Numbered from the stretch's first letter, positions 1 through 9,116 are shown. The stretch: 64,000 bases of DNA from Acinetobacter brisouioides (GCF_004331075.1 NZ_SJNX01000003.1:186001-250000), one strand, 5' to 3'. The notes: a model not told the origin generated them from the sequence alone. Numbers and translations: made by a program.

Positions 1-1959
1 GGTAATCGCAGGTTCCAGACAATGTTGCTCCGCTTGCTCACGCAGTTGACGCTGACGCTCCCGCTCAGTAATCGCCTGTTCAATGCGCTGTGCTTCGGGT
101 TTCACCACAAATTCACCCGTATCGCCATTGATCAACACCACACTATGATTTGCAATATTGAGTACAGCCGCGCCTGCCCCAACCACCGCAGGAATGCCTA
201 GCGCACGTGCCACAATTGCACTATGTGCGCTGGCACCACCCACAGCAGTTAAAATGCCCGCAACACGGTCTTTATTTAAGCGCGCCACATCACTTGGCCC
301 AACGTCGTGCATCACCAGAATATAGGGTTCTTGTGGTTCGGTAATTTCTGGTGCACCACACAACACTGCCAATACACGCTCACCAATATCGCGTAAGTCA
401 GCCGCGCGTTCTGCCAACAAACGATCATTTAAAGATTCTTGGGCTTTGGCAGCCGCTTCAATATGCTCATGCCATGCGGCTGCAGCAGATAAGTTCTGCT
501 TCATTCCTCGTTGTACACTCTGGATCAGATCTGGGTCATCCAGCATTTCCAGATGTGCCATAAAAATCTGTTTAATCGCATCAATCGAACTTTGGGCAAT
601 AAACTGGCGAATACTGTTTTTGACCTGATGAATTGCGATATCGAACTTTTCTGTTTCGACTTTAACGCTCGAACCAAAACGCTCATATTGGAACTGGCGT
701 GGCTTGACCACATGTGCAGGGCCAAATGCCAGACCTGATGATGCAGCAATACCATGACTCTGATCTGGGACAGTCAGCGTTGATACAACTGGATTTGTAG
801 GTTCAGGCGCAACGATTGTGTCAGCCTCGTCTTGAATGGGTTCAACCTCTTCACCCAAACCTTGTTTCACTGCGGCAATCACTGCACTTAAACCAGCGAC
901 GGCATCGGTTTCAGGTTCTGCAATAAAGGTCAGGGTTTGCCCACGTTTACACCCCAGTGACAACAGCTTGGTTAAGCTCTTGGCAGATACAAATTGCCCA
1001 CCATCAACAGACACCTGTATCTCACCTTGAAATGCTTTACAGGTGTTGACTAACTGTGTGGCAGGCCGAGCATGCAAACCGTGCGCATTTGCCAGAATCA
1101 CGCGCTGTGATGCCCAGTCAGGAATCACATCTGCACCAATCAACTGGGCCAGATGTTGCGCATCTTGCTGTTGGCTCAGCGCTTGTAACTGCTCAGGATC
1201 AAAGAAAATATCCATGAGTCGGTTAAACTGTGACATGTCCAGCTGCGGATTGCTGGCAATACATAACAATGTACCCAGTTTTTGATCTTGATACTGAATC
1301 GGCTGCTCAGCTTTAATGATACTCACCGCAGGGCTGAGTACATGCTGATTGGCGCTGATTGACCAGATATCTTCACCCAGATGAATCATGTTTTTGGGTT
1401 GTAACTGGCTTAAAAAGCCACATTCCACCATTTTTTGTTGTTTCAACAATTGGCTAGCTTGCCAGAGAAAATCATCAATATCAGTAACAACGGCTTGTGT
1501 TGCAATCAGATTTTCATGCAAATTCAGAGAAGGTGGCTGTGCTTGTAATAATTCAATAATTTGCTGAGCAGATTGAGCATTTTGCACACGCTCAGAGACA
1601 TCATCGAGCAATGCTCGGGTCAGAATTTGTAAAACTTGTAAATGTTCATCTGACTTTGCAGCAATCACTACTGCTAAATAAATCTTGTTTTTACCATCCC
1701 AGACCACACCTTCAGGGAAGTGAGCCAAACGTACACCTGTTTCTAAAATGTACTGGCGTGACTGTGGTGTCCCATGAGGAATCGCAATTCCCTGTCCCAA
1801 ATAAGTTGCACTTTGCTGTTCACGCCCAATCAGACCTTGAATATATTCAGGTTGAACCAGTTGATCTTCAACCAAAATATCCACTAGACATTGCAACGCC
1901 TGAGCCTTATCGACAGCATGCTGATTCATCCGAACATGTTGTGTATCTAGCGCTAACAT
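1..1959 (-). CDS. fruB: Fructose PTS multiphosphoryl transfer protein (EIIA-HPr-EI), C-terminus cut off by window edge
   Basis: This cytoplasmic phosphocarrier passes phosphate from PEP through EI and HPr to the fructose EIIA domain, for uptake by a FruA permease. Reading from the ATG at 1959, an EIIA domain comes first, with active-site His about residue 62 in GIAIPHGT. An HPr domain follows around residues 285-370 with the phosphorylated His in HGLHARPA. The EI part follows, with its active-site His in GGASAHSAI near residue 577. About 653 codons are present and the EI PEP-binding domain lies outside the window. The domain order matches FruB of pseudomonads. fruK and fruA would be expected further left, but that is inference. 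The frame stays open through all the segments I translated. Confidence 0.9.
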   Translation of the reverse strand, partial: MLALDTQHVRMNQHAVDKAQALQCLVDILVEDQLVQPEYIQGLIGREQQSATYLGQGIAIPHGTPQSRQYILETGVRLAHFPEGVVWDGKNKIYLAVVIAAKSDEHLQVLQILTRALLDDVSERVQNAQSAQQIIELLQAQPPSLNLHENLIATQAVVTDIDDFLWQASQLLKQQKMVECGFLSQLQPKNMIHLGEDIWSISANQHVLSPAVSIIKAEQPIQYQDQKLGTLLCIASNPQLDMSQFNRLMDIFFDPEQLQALSQQQDAQHLAQLIGADVIPDWASQRVILANAHGLHARPATQLVNTCKAFQGEIQVSVDGGQFVSAKSLTKLLSLGCKRGQTLTFIAEPETDAVAGLSAVIAAVKQGLGEEVEPIQDEADTIVAPEPTNPVVSTLTVPDQSHGIAASSGLAFGPAHVVKPRQFQYERFGSSVKVETEKFDIAIHQVKNSIRQFIAQSSIDAIKQIFMAHLEMLDDPDLIQSVQRGMKQNLSAAAAWHEHIEAAAKAQESLNDRLLAERAADLRDIGERVLAVLCGAPEITEPQEPYILVMHDVGPSDVARLNKDRVAGILTAVGGASAHSAIVARALGIPAVVGAGAAVLNIANHSVVLINGDTGEFVVKPEAQRIEQAITERERQRQLREQAEQHCLEPAIT

Positions 1960-2279
1960 AAGAATTCCTTGAAAAACGTCATAAGTCGAGTTGAGGCGGT
2001 GCCTTTCTAGAAAAAAAAGAAAGGCGGATTCTACTCGGGTTTGCACTGAAAATCAGTTTTTTGATCATCATAACTTGGGTTTTTTGTGGCGCAAAATCAT
2101 AGCTTTTAAATATTAATTGAGAATTAAGCTATCGCGCCTAAAGATTAGACAAATCGGAAACTTACAAATAGCATAATCATCGCGTATTTATTCAGCAAAC
2201 CAATGGGTGTCATGGGCTTAGTACAGCAGTATCATGCCTAAAAAGCTTTTATAATACCTGTTGTATATTTGCATCAGAG
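1960..2279. other. Divergent intergenic region fruB/ybaK
   Basis: This 320-base spacer lies between two divergent genes and has no coding signal. It holds a perfect inverted repeat, ACTGA-AAA-TCAGT, at 2045-2057 and an AT-rich stretch to its right. No recognised operator could be assigned. Confidence 0.5.
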
Positions 2280-2753
2280 ATGGATATGACCCCTGCCTGT
2301 AAGTTGCTTCAATCGAAAAAAATTTCATTTAGCCTGCATGAATATGAACATGATGCCAATGCCAAAAGTTTCGGACTAGAAGCCGCAGAAAAACTCAATC
2401 TGGCTGTACATGAAGTCTTTAAAACCTTATTGGTCACAGATGATAAAAACCATTATGTTGCGGTGCTTCCTGTCAACCATCAGTTAAACCTGAAAAAAGT
2501 CGCAACTGCGCTGGGCTGTAAAAAGCTACACATGGCAGACCCGAAAGATGCCGAACGCCTAACTGGTTATCTGGTCGGTGGCATTAGCCCATTAGGACAA
2601 AAAAAACGCCTGAAAACCGTGATTGATGCCAGCGCAGAAACTTTGGCAAAAATCTATGTCAGTGGTGGAAAACGCGGACTGGATGTCGGTTTATCACCGC
2701 AAGATTTGGCTCAGTTACTCGGTGCTCACTTTGCCGATATCGTTGATGTATAA
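2280..2753 (+). CDS. ybaK: YbaK/EbsC-family aminoacyl-tRNA deacylase (Cys-tRNA(Pro) type)
   Basis: A protein of 157 residues, the usual size for the YbaK/EbsC family. Family members hydrolyse mischarged tRNA, typically Cys-tRNA(Pro), in the cytoplasm. The conserved lysine of the family fits the VFKTLLVTD segment near residue 47. The Gly-rich [10 protein letters not shown] and [15 protein letters not shown] segments are also typical. The ATG at 2280 is followed two codons later by another ATG at 2286, and either could be the true start. The gene stands alone, divergent from fruB and convergent with pit, with a shared terminator at its end. Family assignment is firm; the exact tRNA specificity is inferred from the family. 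Confidence 0.88.
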   Translation: MDMTPACKLLQSKKISFSLHEYEHDANAKSFGLEAAEKLNLAVHEVFKTLLVTDDKNHYVAVLPVNHQLNLKKVATALGCKKLHMADPKDAERLTGYLVGGISPLGQKKRLKTVIDASAETLAKIYVSGGKRGLDVGLSPQDLAQLLGAHFADIVDV

Positions 2754-2771
2754 AAACTGATGTATCAAATA

Positions 2772-2800
2772 AAAAAAGACCTCACACGGAGGTCTTTTTT
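2772..2800. terminator. Bidirectional rho-independent terminator between ybaK and pit
   Basis: Stem GACCTC (2778-2783) pairs with GAGGTC (2789-2794) around a 5-base loop. It is flanked by an A-run on the left and a T-run on the right, so it can act on both convergent transcripts. Confidence 0.85.
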
Positions 2801-2815
2801 ATGCAAATCGGCAGA

Positions 2816-4462
2816 TTAAATGAACTGCAAGAACAGCCAGTAAAGCGATGCAGAAAGTACCATCGCACATGGCAAGGTCAACACCCATGCCATCAAAATG
2901 CTTTTCACGGTTGCCCACTGCAACCCTGATTTATTCGCGGTCATGGTGCCCGCTACTGCACTGTTTAAGACATGAGTGGTACTGACAGGTAAACCAAATT
3001 TATCTGCGGCAATAATCGTTCCCATCGCGACAAGTTCAGCCGACATACCCTGACCATAAGTTAAATGTGTCTTTCCGATACACTCACCAACAGTCACTAC
3101 AATACGCTTCCAGCCGACCATGGTTCCCAGCCCCAAAGCCAACGCAACCGCGACTTTGACCCAAGTTGGAATATACTGAGTGGCTTTGTCGAGGTTCTGG
3201 CGATAATCGTCTATAGTCGCTTTTTGTGCAGGTGACAACTGTGTTAAATGATTGCCTTTATCCAGCTCTTTTAAGCTCGCATTGCTGAGATACATGTCAT
3301 TACGTAAGTTGACGGTAGCTTTCTCAGGCACGTTTGCCATGCTGCCGTAACTGGCAACTGCTTCACCCAAATGATTCGACAAGCTTGCCACAGCAGGCAT
3401 GACCTGTGGACTGTATTGATGTGTTTGAATAAATTTCGTCAATACATCGCGTGCCTGTAGTTCAGGCATGGCAGGTTGATTGGTAACTAAAATATGCGAC
3501 GTTTTTTCTGACAAAGCTGCAAAAGACTGCACCTGCGCAGGATCCATAGTTTTATTTAAAGAATAAGCCAATGGCACAATCCCGATCAAAATCAGCATGA
3601 TCAAGCCCATGCCTTTTTGACCATCATTTGAACCGTGAGCAAAGCTCACCCCTGTACAGGTACAAATCAACAAGATACGTACCAAAAATGAAGGTGGCTT
3701 ATTACCTTCTGGGGCAGTAAATAATTCTTTTTGACGCTTTTTCATGACCAGTTTTAGCAACAGGAAGGCTACAGCAGCTAAACCAAAACCAATCAGTGGC
3801 GAGAAAAACAAGGCTTTGGCAACTTTTAGAACCTGCCCCATATCCACACCGCTAACGCCATCGGTTGCCGAGTGCAGCAACTGGTTCATGATGCCCACAC
3901 CAATAATTGAACCAATCATGGTATGTGAACTTGATGCTGGAATACCAAAAAACCATGTCCCTAAATTCCAGAGAATCGCCGCCAGCAGCAAGGCAAACAC
4001 CATCGCAAACCCTGCGCCACTATCGACATGTAAGATCAGCTCAACAGGTAATAACGCAATAATTCCGTAAGCCACCGCGCCACTGGCAGTCAAAACACCC
4101 AAAAAGTTAAAAAAGCCCGACCACATCACTGCAACAGGGGCAGGCATGGCATTGGTATAAATTACGGTGGCGACAGCATTGGCTGTGTCATGAAAACCAT
4201 TGACGAACTCAAATCCCAAGGCAATCACTAACGCCATTCCCAGCATGATGAAAGAAAACACGCTCAGTGGTGGAACTTGTGACAAATCAAAAGTCAGTTG
4301 CACGCCAATATAAGTTAAAGATGCCAATACCACTAAGGCAAAGACATATTTAAACCACTGCGGCGCAGGAAGATGAATATTTTTAGAAGAAGAATTTATT
4401 GTGTTTTGGGCAATTGCTGGCGCTGGATGCGCTTCAGTAACAATCGATGCCTGATGATTCAT
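2816..4462 (-). CDS. pit: Low-affinity inorganic phosphate transporter, PiT family
   Basis: A 548-residue inner-membrane protein of the PiT family, which carries metal-phosphate in symport with protons. Both copies of the duplicated family signature are visible: GFHDTANAVAT in the N-terminal half and FAHGSNDGQKGMG in the C-terminal half. A third block, FGLPVSTTHVLNSAVAG, lies near the C-terminus. Hydrophobic segments surround a soluble central stretch of roughly 130 residues, slightly longer than in E. coli PitA (499 residues). A cytoplasmic N-terminal tail of about 35 polar residues precedes the first membrane segment. A Pho-box-like site lies about 48 bases upstream of the ATG, suggesting PhoB control. 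The PiT family assignment is firm. Confidence 0.92.
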   Translation of the reverse strand: MNHQASIVTEAHPAPAIAQNTINSSSKNIHLPAPQWFKYVFALVVLASLTYIGVQLTFDLSQVPPLSVFSFIMLGMALVIALGFEFVNGFHDTANAVATVIYTNAMPAPVAVMWSGFFNFLGVLTASGAVAYGIIALLPVELILHVDSGAGFAMVFALLLAAILWNLGTWFFGIPASSSHTMIGSIIGVGIMNQLLHSATDGVSGVDMGQVLKVAKALFFSPLIGFGLAAVAFLLLKLVMKKRQKELFTAPEGNKPPSFLVRILLICTCTGVSFAHGSNDGQKGMGLIMLILIGIVPLAYSLNKTMDPAQVQSFAALSEKTSHILVTNQPAMPELQARDVLTKFIQTHQYSPQVMPAVASLSNHLGEAVASYGSMANVPEKATVNLRNDMYLSNASLKELDKGNHLTQLSPAQKATIDDYRQNLDKATQYIPTWVKVAVALALGLGTMVGWKRIVVTVGECIGKTHLTYGQGMSAELVAMGTIIAADKFGLPVSTTHVLNSAVAGTMTANKSGLQWATVKSILMAWVLTLPCAMVLSASLYWLFLQFI

Positions 4463-4991
4463 GTGATCGGTGACATATCATAAAATTGTGCAAATTTTGC
4501 GACCAATTTATGATAATTATATGACATTTTAAATTCGTGTTCCTTAATCTATGATTGACACTTTTACAGCGTCAAAAATGACTGACCTAAAATATAAATC
4601 AGCCGAGCCCAATCAGCATTTATCAAAAACTGGATACACAAAAATGTTATCTATAACTGCTCGAGCCAAACCAATATTTTAAGATGCTGTTTATGCAATA
4701 TTTTTGATAAAAGATGAGCCTGAGTAATAATGTTCATCCAACTCAGGTTAAACCTGAAACCACCTAAACCTTCTCAATGATCAAGACTTCAAAAACAAGG
4801 TTCCAATATGCCCCTCTAAAGAGGGTATAACTGTCAATCCCAAACGCATTTCTCTATAAACGAATAAAATAAACCAAAAAAAATTTGCTTAATCACTGTG
4901 TCAAGAGTGACTGGATTTCCATTTTGTCTAAAAAATAAATAAAATTAAGTAAATACCAGTTTACCTAAAAAAAATTTAATCAGGTTTCATT
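4463..4991. other. Divergent intergenic region pit/argP-like
   Basis: A 529-base AT-rich spacer with no coding signal. It contains the Pho-box candidate at 4510-4527 and a small hairpin CCCTC-TAAA-GAGGG at 4812-4825 that has no T-run. The promoters of both flanking genes should lie here. Confidence 0.5.
4510..4527 (-). promoter_or_regulatory. Candidate Pho box upstream of pit
   Basis: On the minus strand the site reads ATGTCAT-ATAA-TTATCAT. This is two heptamers matching the PhoB consensus CTGTCAT at 6/7 and 5/7, with an AWAW-type 4-base spacer. It lies about 48 bases before the pit ATG. PhoB binding is inferred from the consensus only. Confidence 0.5.
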
Positions 4992-5888
4992 ATGCTCGAT
5001 AGCAAACAATGTCAAGCGTTTCTCGCTGTTGCGGAAACTGGCAGCTTTGAATACGCCAGTTTACAGTTACATTTAACCGCTTCCGCAGTGTCACTTCGTG
5101 TACAGGCACTCGAGCGGCAGCTTGGGCAAATGTTATTGATTCGCGGACGACCTTGCAAAACCACACCTGCAGGTGAGCAATTGTTGCAACATTTGCAGCG
5201 TCAGCGCTTTATGGAACAGAATTTTCTACAAAACCTACAGGGCAAACAGGCAAATTCTGAGTTTATTAAAGTGATTATTGCCAGCAATGCCGATTCACTC
5301 GCGACCTGGTTACTTCCCAGCCTACAAAATATTGTTATTCAACAACAAATTTCCCTCGAAATTCGCATAGATGATCAATCCCTAACCCATGCACTTCTCG
5401 AAGCTGGACAAGCTCACGCCTGTATTTCAGCAGAAGCTCAACCTTTACGGGGTTGTCTAGTCAAAGCCTTGGGCTATATGCGTTACAAAATGGTGGCAAC
5501 CCCTGATTTTATTGCTCGCTGGTTTAAGCACGGCGTTACTCGCCAAAGCCTGATACAAGCGCCTGCGGTTATTTTCAACCAGAAAGATCACATGCATCAA
5601 AATGTACTACTGAAACTGCACGGTTTGACTGCAAACAGTTATCCCTATCATTTCATTCCATCGTCCGAAGCCTTTGTACACGCCATTCATCGTGGTTTAG
5701 GTTATGGTCTTGTACCTGACTTACAGCTCGGTGCAGCATTAGAACTTGTTGAATTGGTTGAAATTTTACCTGAAGCACAAACCGATATTTTGCTGTACTG
5801 GCATCATTGGCAACAACAATCCACGCCATTACAACAGCTCACCCTGCAGATTTGCCAGAACAGCCAGCATTTTTTGTATCCAGTTTAA
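4992..5888 (+). CDS. LysR-family transcriptional regulator, ArgP (IciA)-like
   Basis: A 298-residue LysR-type regulator. Residues 1-60 form the winged helix-turn-helix (TGSFEYASLQLHLTASAVSLR, then the LERQLGQ and LLIRG segments). The rest is a substrate-binding-like effector domain. The pattern of FEYA, SAVSLRVQALE and the C-terminal GLGYGLVPDLQ resembles ArgP/LysG regulators, which sense lysine or arginine and control basic amino acid exporters. An ArgO/LysE-type exporter does occur in this window, but 42 kb away at 46889. Control of it is only a suggestion. The start ATG at 4992 gives the standard N-terminus. The gene is monocistronic. Confidence 0.8.
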   Translation: MLDSKQCQAFLAVAETGSFEYASLQLHLTASAVSLRVQALERQLGQMLLIRGRPCKTTPAGEQLLQHLQRQRFMEQNFLQNLQGKQANSEFIKVIIASNADSLATWLLPSLQNIVIQQQISLEIRIDDQSLTHALLEAGQAHACISAEAQPLRGCLVKALGYMRYKMVATPDFIARWFKHGVTRQSLIQAPAVIFNQKDHMHQNVLLKLHGLTANSYPYHFIPSSEAFVHAIHRGLGYGLVPDLQLGAALELVELVEILPEAQTDILLYWHHWQQQSTPLQQLTLQICQNSQHFLYPV

Positions 5889-6007
5889 TGTGTTAGTCAA
5901 CGTGAACTTTATACCGTCTTGTACGCTGTGCAACAAAACATCTCAATACATTCATTTTTACCGCGTTATCCTATTGTATTGTACGCGCGAGTCATAAGGA
6001 GAGATCT

Positions 6008-6193
6008 ATGAACAAAGTAAAAGTGATCTTGGGAAGCTTAGCGATTATTTCAATGTTGAGCTTGTCAGGTTGTTGTCTATTTGATCCTTTCTGGTGGGGT
6101 GATGGTCCTCATCATGGAGGTGGGCACTATGAGCGAGGCGGTTATGGCGAAGGTCACGGCGGTGGTCGTGGTGAAGGTCGTGGCGGTTGGTAA
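6008..6193 (+). CDS. Small Gly/His/Arg-rich lipoprotein, function unknown
   Basis: Encodes a 61-residue precursor. A lysine-containing N-terminus, a hydrophobic core and a lipobox LSGC (Cys about residue 22) predict a lipid-anchored protein. The mature part is only about 40 residues and starts CCLFDPFWWGDG. After that it is low-complexity GGG/HGGG/RGE repeats rich in His, Gly and Arg, ending in GGW. A strong Shine-Dalgarno (AAGGAGAG, 5997-6004) precedes the ATG, which supports real expression. The His-rich tail might bind metal, but nothing in the sequence proves it. A long hairpin downstream may terminate the transcript. Confidence 0.75.
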   Translation: MNKVKVILGSLAIISMLSLSGCCLFDPFWWGDGPHHGGGHYERGGYGEGHGGGRGEGRGGW

Positions 6194-6489
6194 ACCCTAC
6201 TAATCTGTCTGTAGTCGCTACTGGGTATGCACCACAGCTAACCCAATAGCGACTCATTTTAAGCAACAGCAAATTCACTGTATTGATTTCTTAATATTTC
6301 TTAAAAAAATTTTTAGTATTTTTATAATTAATCACTTTAAAATATTTTAGAATAAAAAACGACCAGTCAAATCATAAAAATAAGATATTGAAATATAAAA
6401 ACTTAATTAAAAAATAAATTTAATCTATTTTAAATAAAACCATATTTTTTTATGTCTTTAGTGCCAATTTTCACAGAAAGTCAGCACAT
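6194..6489. other. AT-rich spacer before gabP1 control region
   Basis: Apart from the hairpin at 6214-6258, this stretch is very AT-rich (especially 6280-6450) and has no coding signal. It leads into the GabR-operator-like repeats. Confidence 0.5.
6214..6258 (+). terminator. Hairpin after the small lipoprotein gene, probable terminator
   Basis: GTCGCTA-C-TGGGT pairs with ACCCA-A-TAGCGAC (12 pairs with one mismatch) around a 14-base loop. TCATTTT follows, so the T-run is weak. Confidence 0.5.
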
Positions 6490-6520
6490 TGGCTCTTTCT
6501 CTATATCCAAAAATGGCTCT
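6490..6520 (+). promoter_or_regulatory. Candidate GabR operator upstream of gabP1
   Basis: Direct repeats TGGCTCT at 6490-6496 and 6514-6520, 24 bases apart start to start, each inside a longer conserved context (ATTGGCTCTTTC and AATGGCTCTCGTT). The same arrangement occurs before gabP2 and between gabR and gabT. MocR-family regulators commonly bind direct repeats, so assignment to the neighbouring GabR is a reasoned inference. Confidence 0.65.
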
Positions 6521-6576
6521 CGTTTCTTTGCCCTCCAAACGACAAATTAAAGTTATTGGAAGTATGCATACACGAC

Positions 6577-6642
6577 TGCTGCTCTTTATGTTGTTGTAAC
6601 AAAAGCCGATTCGAGTTGAGTTCGACACACTATCGAGCAGCA
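6577..6642 (+). promoter_or_regulatory. Leader hairpin in the gabP1 5' region
   Basis: TGCTGCTC (6577-6584) is perfectly complementary to GAGCAGCA (6635-6642). A hairpin of different sequence occupies the equivalent place in the gabP2 leader (9117-9146). The region lies between the GabR-type repeats and the leader ORF. Confidence 0.4.
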
Positions 6643-6716
6643 TTTTTGCAGGACATTTGCACATCAAGCTGCATTTAAAAATGCAAAATCCCAAGTCATG
6701 AATTAAGGAAAATCGT

Positions 6717-6881
6717 ATGGCAACACATCAGGCTGTTTATGTGCATACCGCTCAAAGCAGTCGCCATTTTAGTGGTCTCAGTCTTCATGACCCAAAGATC
6801 ATTTTTTTCAATAAAAGGGGAAATTGGCATCAGCCATGTATCAGGCGGATCCAATATGGCTGTCAGGGCTACATTTCTTAG
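6717..6881 (+). CDS. Leader small ORF upstream of gabP1 (54 codons)
   Basis: An ATG at 6717 follows a good ribosome binding site (TTAAGGAAAAT). It opens a 54-residue frame starting MATHQAVYVHTAQSSRHF and ending at a TAG at 6879-6881, 142 bases before gabP1. The site, the start codon and the first nine residues are repeated almost exactly upstream of the second permease (9222). After that the two peptides diverge. It does not resemble a known protein family and has no run of one amino acid as in classic attenuator peptides. It could be a regulatory leader peptide, or the conservation could reflect RNA structure. Translation is inferred. Confidence 0.5.
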   Translation: MATHQAVYVHTAQSSRHFSGLSLHDPKIIFFNKRGNWHQPCIRRIQYGCQGYIS

Positions 6882-7023
6882 CGTATTCAGCACACCTAAA
6901 AGCAATCCTTTTCGTCTTACTTGCAGAGTAGCTCGGCTTGTCCTTGCTGCGGAAGGCGCACGCTTTTTTTCAGGCATTGCGCGCTCAATTAGATTCATTT
7001 TTTCTTTTTTGTGAAGGTTTTTT

Positions 7024-8451
7024 ATGACGCAAACCCATGAGAGCAACTCCTCCTCTCACGATTTAAAACACGGACTTAAGTCACGTCATCTTACAATGAT
7101 CTCGATTGCAGGTGTGATTGGAGGGTCATTATTTATAGGTTCAGGAAGTGTCATTTATTCTGCTGGTCCAGCCGCAATTGTAGCTTATGGATTGGGTGGA
7201 TTACTGATTCTGTTTATTATGCGTATGTTGGGTGAGATGGCTGTGCTCAACCCAGATAGTGGTTCATTTTCCACCTATGCTGACCGTGCAATTGGGCGCT
7301 GGGCTGGCTTTACCATTGGCTGGTTGTATTGGTGCTCTTGGGCATTACTCATGGGTTGGGAAGCTTATGTTGCGGGTAAAATTTTAAATAGCTGGTTTCC
7401 GCTGATTCCAATCTGGATCTATATGCTTGCGGTAATCACTGCATTAGTCTTGGTGAACCTGCAAAACGTGAAGAATTACGGCGAATTTGAGTTCTGGTTT
7501 GCTCTAATCAAAGTGATCGCGATTATCATTTTCTTGGTGATTGGTAGTTTAGCCATTTTACATCTCTGGCCATGGGCTGCACCGTCGGCTCAGGGCTTTG
7601 CCAACCTCACGTCTCAAGGCTTTATGCCAAATGGTTTTTCATCAATTATCACGGCTTTACTTGGGGTGATGTTTGCCTATATCGGTGCGGAAATTGTCAC
7701 GGTTGCTGCGGCTGAATCAGATAACCCTGCACGAGAAATTCGAAAAGCATCCAACTCGATTGTTTGGCGAATCATGCTGTTTTATGTCGGTTCCATGTTC
7801 ATTACTGTGTGCTTGATTCCACACAACAATCCACTTTTAAAAGATGCAACTTGGGGAACATACAGTGTGACTTTAACGGCGCTGGGTGTGCCTGAAGCAC
7901 GTCACATTGTCAACTTTGTGGTACTCACTTCGGTCTGTAGCTGCTTTAACTCGGCACTCTACACCTGTTCACGCATGTTGTTCTCTCTGTCTAAACGTGG
8001 TGATGCACCAAAAAGCTTTGGTTCAATCAACACAAAAGGCAGCCCTTGGATGGGTGTCTTAGTCTCTTGTAGCTTTGCCGTGTTTGCTGCCATTTTGACA
8101 GCCACAGGCAGTATGGACGTCTATGATATTTTCATGTTGGCAACGGGTACAGCCGCACTTTATGTGTACCTGACCATTGCATGTTCACAACTTCGTTTAC
8201 GCAAGAAACTTGAAGCAGAAGGTCAAAAAATTGACTTTAAAATGTGGCTCTTTCCTAGCTTAACCTATGTGGTGATTTTTACCATTATCGGTGCAATTAT
8301 TATGATGCTGATTGAAGGCACTTACTTCAAAGAAGTTATCTATACCTCAGGTTTAGCACTGTTTATTGTCATTCTTGGTTTATGTGCCCAGAAGTTTAAC
8401 TGGGGCAAAGAACAACAATCCGAACTAAATCAAGAAAAAATACCAGGTTAA
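7024..8451 (+). CDS. gabP: Amino acid permease, GabP-type (APC superfamily), copy 1
   Basis: A 475-residue inner-membrane transporter of the amino acid transporter (AAT) branch of the APC superfamily, with about 12 membrane segments. The first has the family motif (SIAGVIGGSLFIGSG). The conserved GEMAVLNPDSGSFSTYA and the NVKNYGEFEFWFALIKV blocks are also present. The substrate is most likely GABA, because the gene sits with gabR-gabT-gabD and shares a GabR-type repeat pair. Other small amino acids are possible. It is a clear paralogue of the permease at 9495. The gene has a GAAGG ribosome binding site 6 bases before the ATG and is preceded by a leader of about 500 bases. It ends in a strong terminator. 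Confidence 0.82.
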   Translation: MTQTHESNSSSHDLKHGLKSRHLTMISIAGVIGGSLFIGSGSVIYSAGPAAIVAYGLGGLLILFIMRMLGEMAVLNPDSGSFSTYADRAIGRWAGFTIGWLYWCSWALLMGWEAYVAGKILNSWFPLIPIWIYMLAVITALVLVNLQNVKNYGEFEFWFALIKVIAIIIFLVIGSLAILHLWPWAAPSAQGFANLTSQGFMPNGFSSIITALLGVMFAYIGAEIVTVAAAESDNPAREIRKASNSIVWRIMLFYVGSMFITVCLIPHNNPLLKDATWGTYSVTLTALGVPEARHIVNFVVLTSVCSCFNSALYTCSRMLFSLSKRGDAPKSFGSINTKGSPWMGVLVSCSFAVFAAILTATGSMDVYDIFMLATGTAALYVYLTIACSQLRLRKKLEAEGQKIDFKMWLFPSLTYVVIFTIIGAIIMMLIEGTYFKEVIYTSGLALFIVILGLCAQKFNWGKEQQSELNQEKIPG

Positions 8452-8471
8452 ATCCATCACTGCCGCTACTG

Positions 8472-8497
8472 AAAAACCCACCCTGTGTGGGTTTTTT
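8472..8497 (+). terminator. Rho-independent terminator after gabP1
   Basis: CCCAC (8477-8481) pairs with GTGGG (8487-8491), extended by an A5/T6 pair and followed by a T-run. Confidence 0.85.
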
Positions 8498-9017
8498 ATT
8501 GAGCCAATTCGGCGAACTTTTTTAAATATTATTTTCTCTGATTCATCAGCGTTGCAACTCAGCCTCCCTATTACGCTCAGCATTGCAATCAAAAGAAATA
8601 TCTCAAGTATGCACCCTATCCTGCATCAGCTTTAAATAAGCGCACCATCAGGCAAATGAACGCTCTTGTCATACGCTATATTTTTACAACGACTGTTTTA
8701 ATATTCCCCATATCTTGGCTAAATTGAGGGATACAAATTGCTTATTTTTTTATATTCCTAAAAATCCGAAGCCATAGTTTTCACAAAAACTACTTTACGT
8801 GATAGGTAAATGTCATATTTTTGCAAAAAAAGTTTCGTATTTTGAAATGTGGTTTTATTCGATTTTTACAGATAATTAAACGCACAATATAGCGTGATTA
8901 TTTTTGTATATTCGCATGAAAAATATAAGAATAAAAAAAACCATTTGATAAAAATATGCGATAAATATCACATTTTATTTAAGATAAGCCACTCATTTTT
9001 CAATTAAATTACACAAT
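8498..9017. other. AT-rich non-coding spacer between the two permease units
   Basis: About 520 bases without a coding signal and increasingly AT-rich toward 9000. I see no recognisable element other than the operator repeats that follow. Confidence 0.5.
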
Positions 9018-9048
9018 TGGCTCTTTCTGCATGTCAAGAAATGGCTCT
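9018..9048 (+). promoter_or_regulatory. Candidate GabR operator upstream of gabP2
   Basis: Direct repeats TGGCTCT at 9018-9024 and 9042-9048 with exactly the same 24-base offset as the sites at 6490 and 12630. Flanks are again ATTGGCTCTTTC and AATGGCTCTCGTT. Confidence 0.65.
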
Positions 9049-9116
9049 CGTTTATTGGTTGGCGACCCATCAAATTAAAGTTACTGGAAGTATGCATACA
9101 CAAATGGTGTTGTTTA

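Noticed and set aside
6696..7046. A 116-codon minus-strand frame across the gabP1 leader and a 91-codon plus frame (6739-7014)
   Set aside because: Neither has a good start context, and the matching frames are broken in the homologous gabP2 leader. The conservation there follows the small ORF at 6717 and the non-coding blocks instead.
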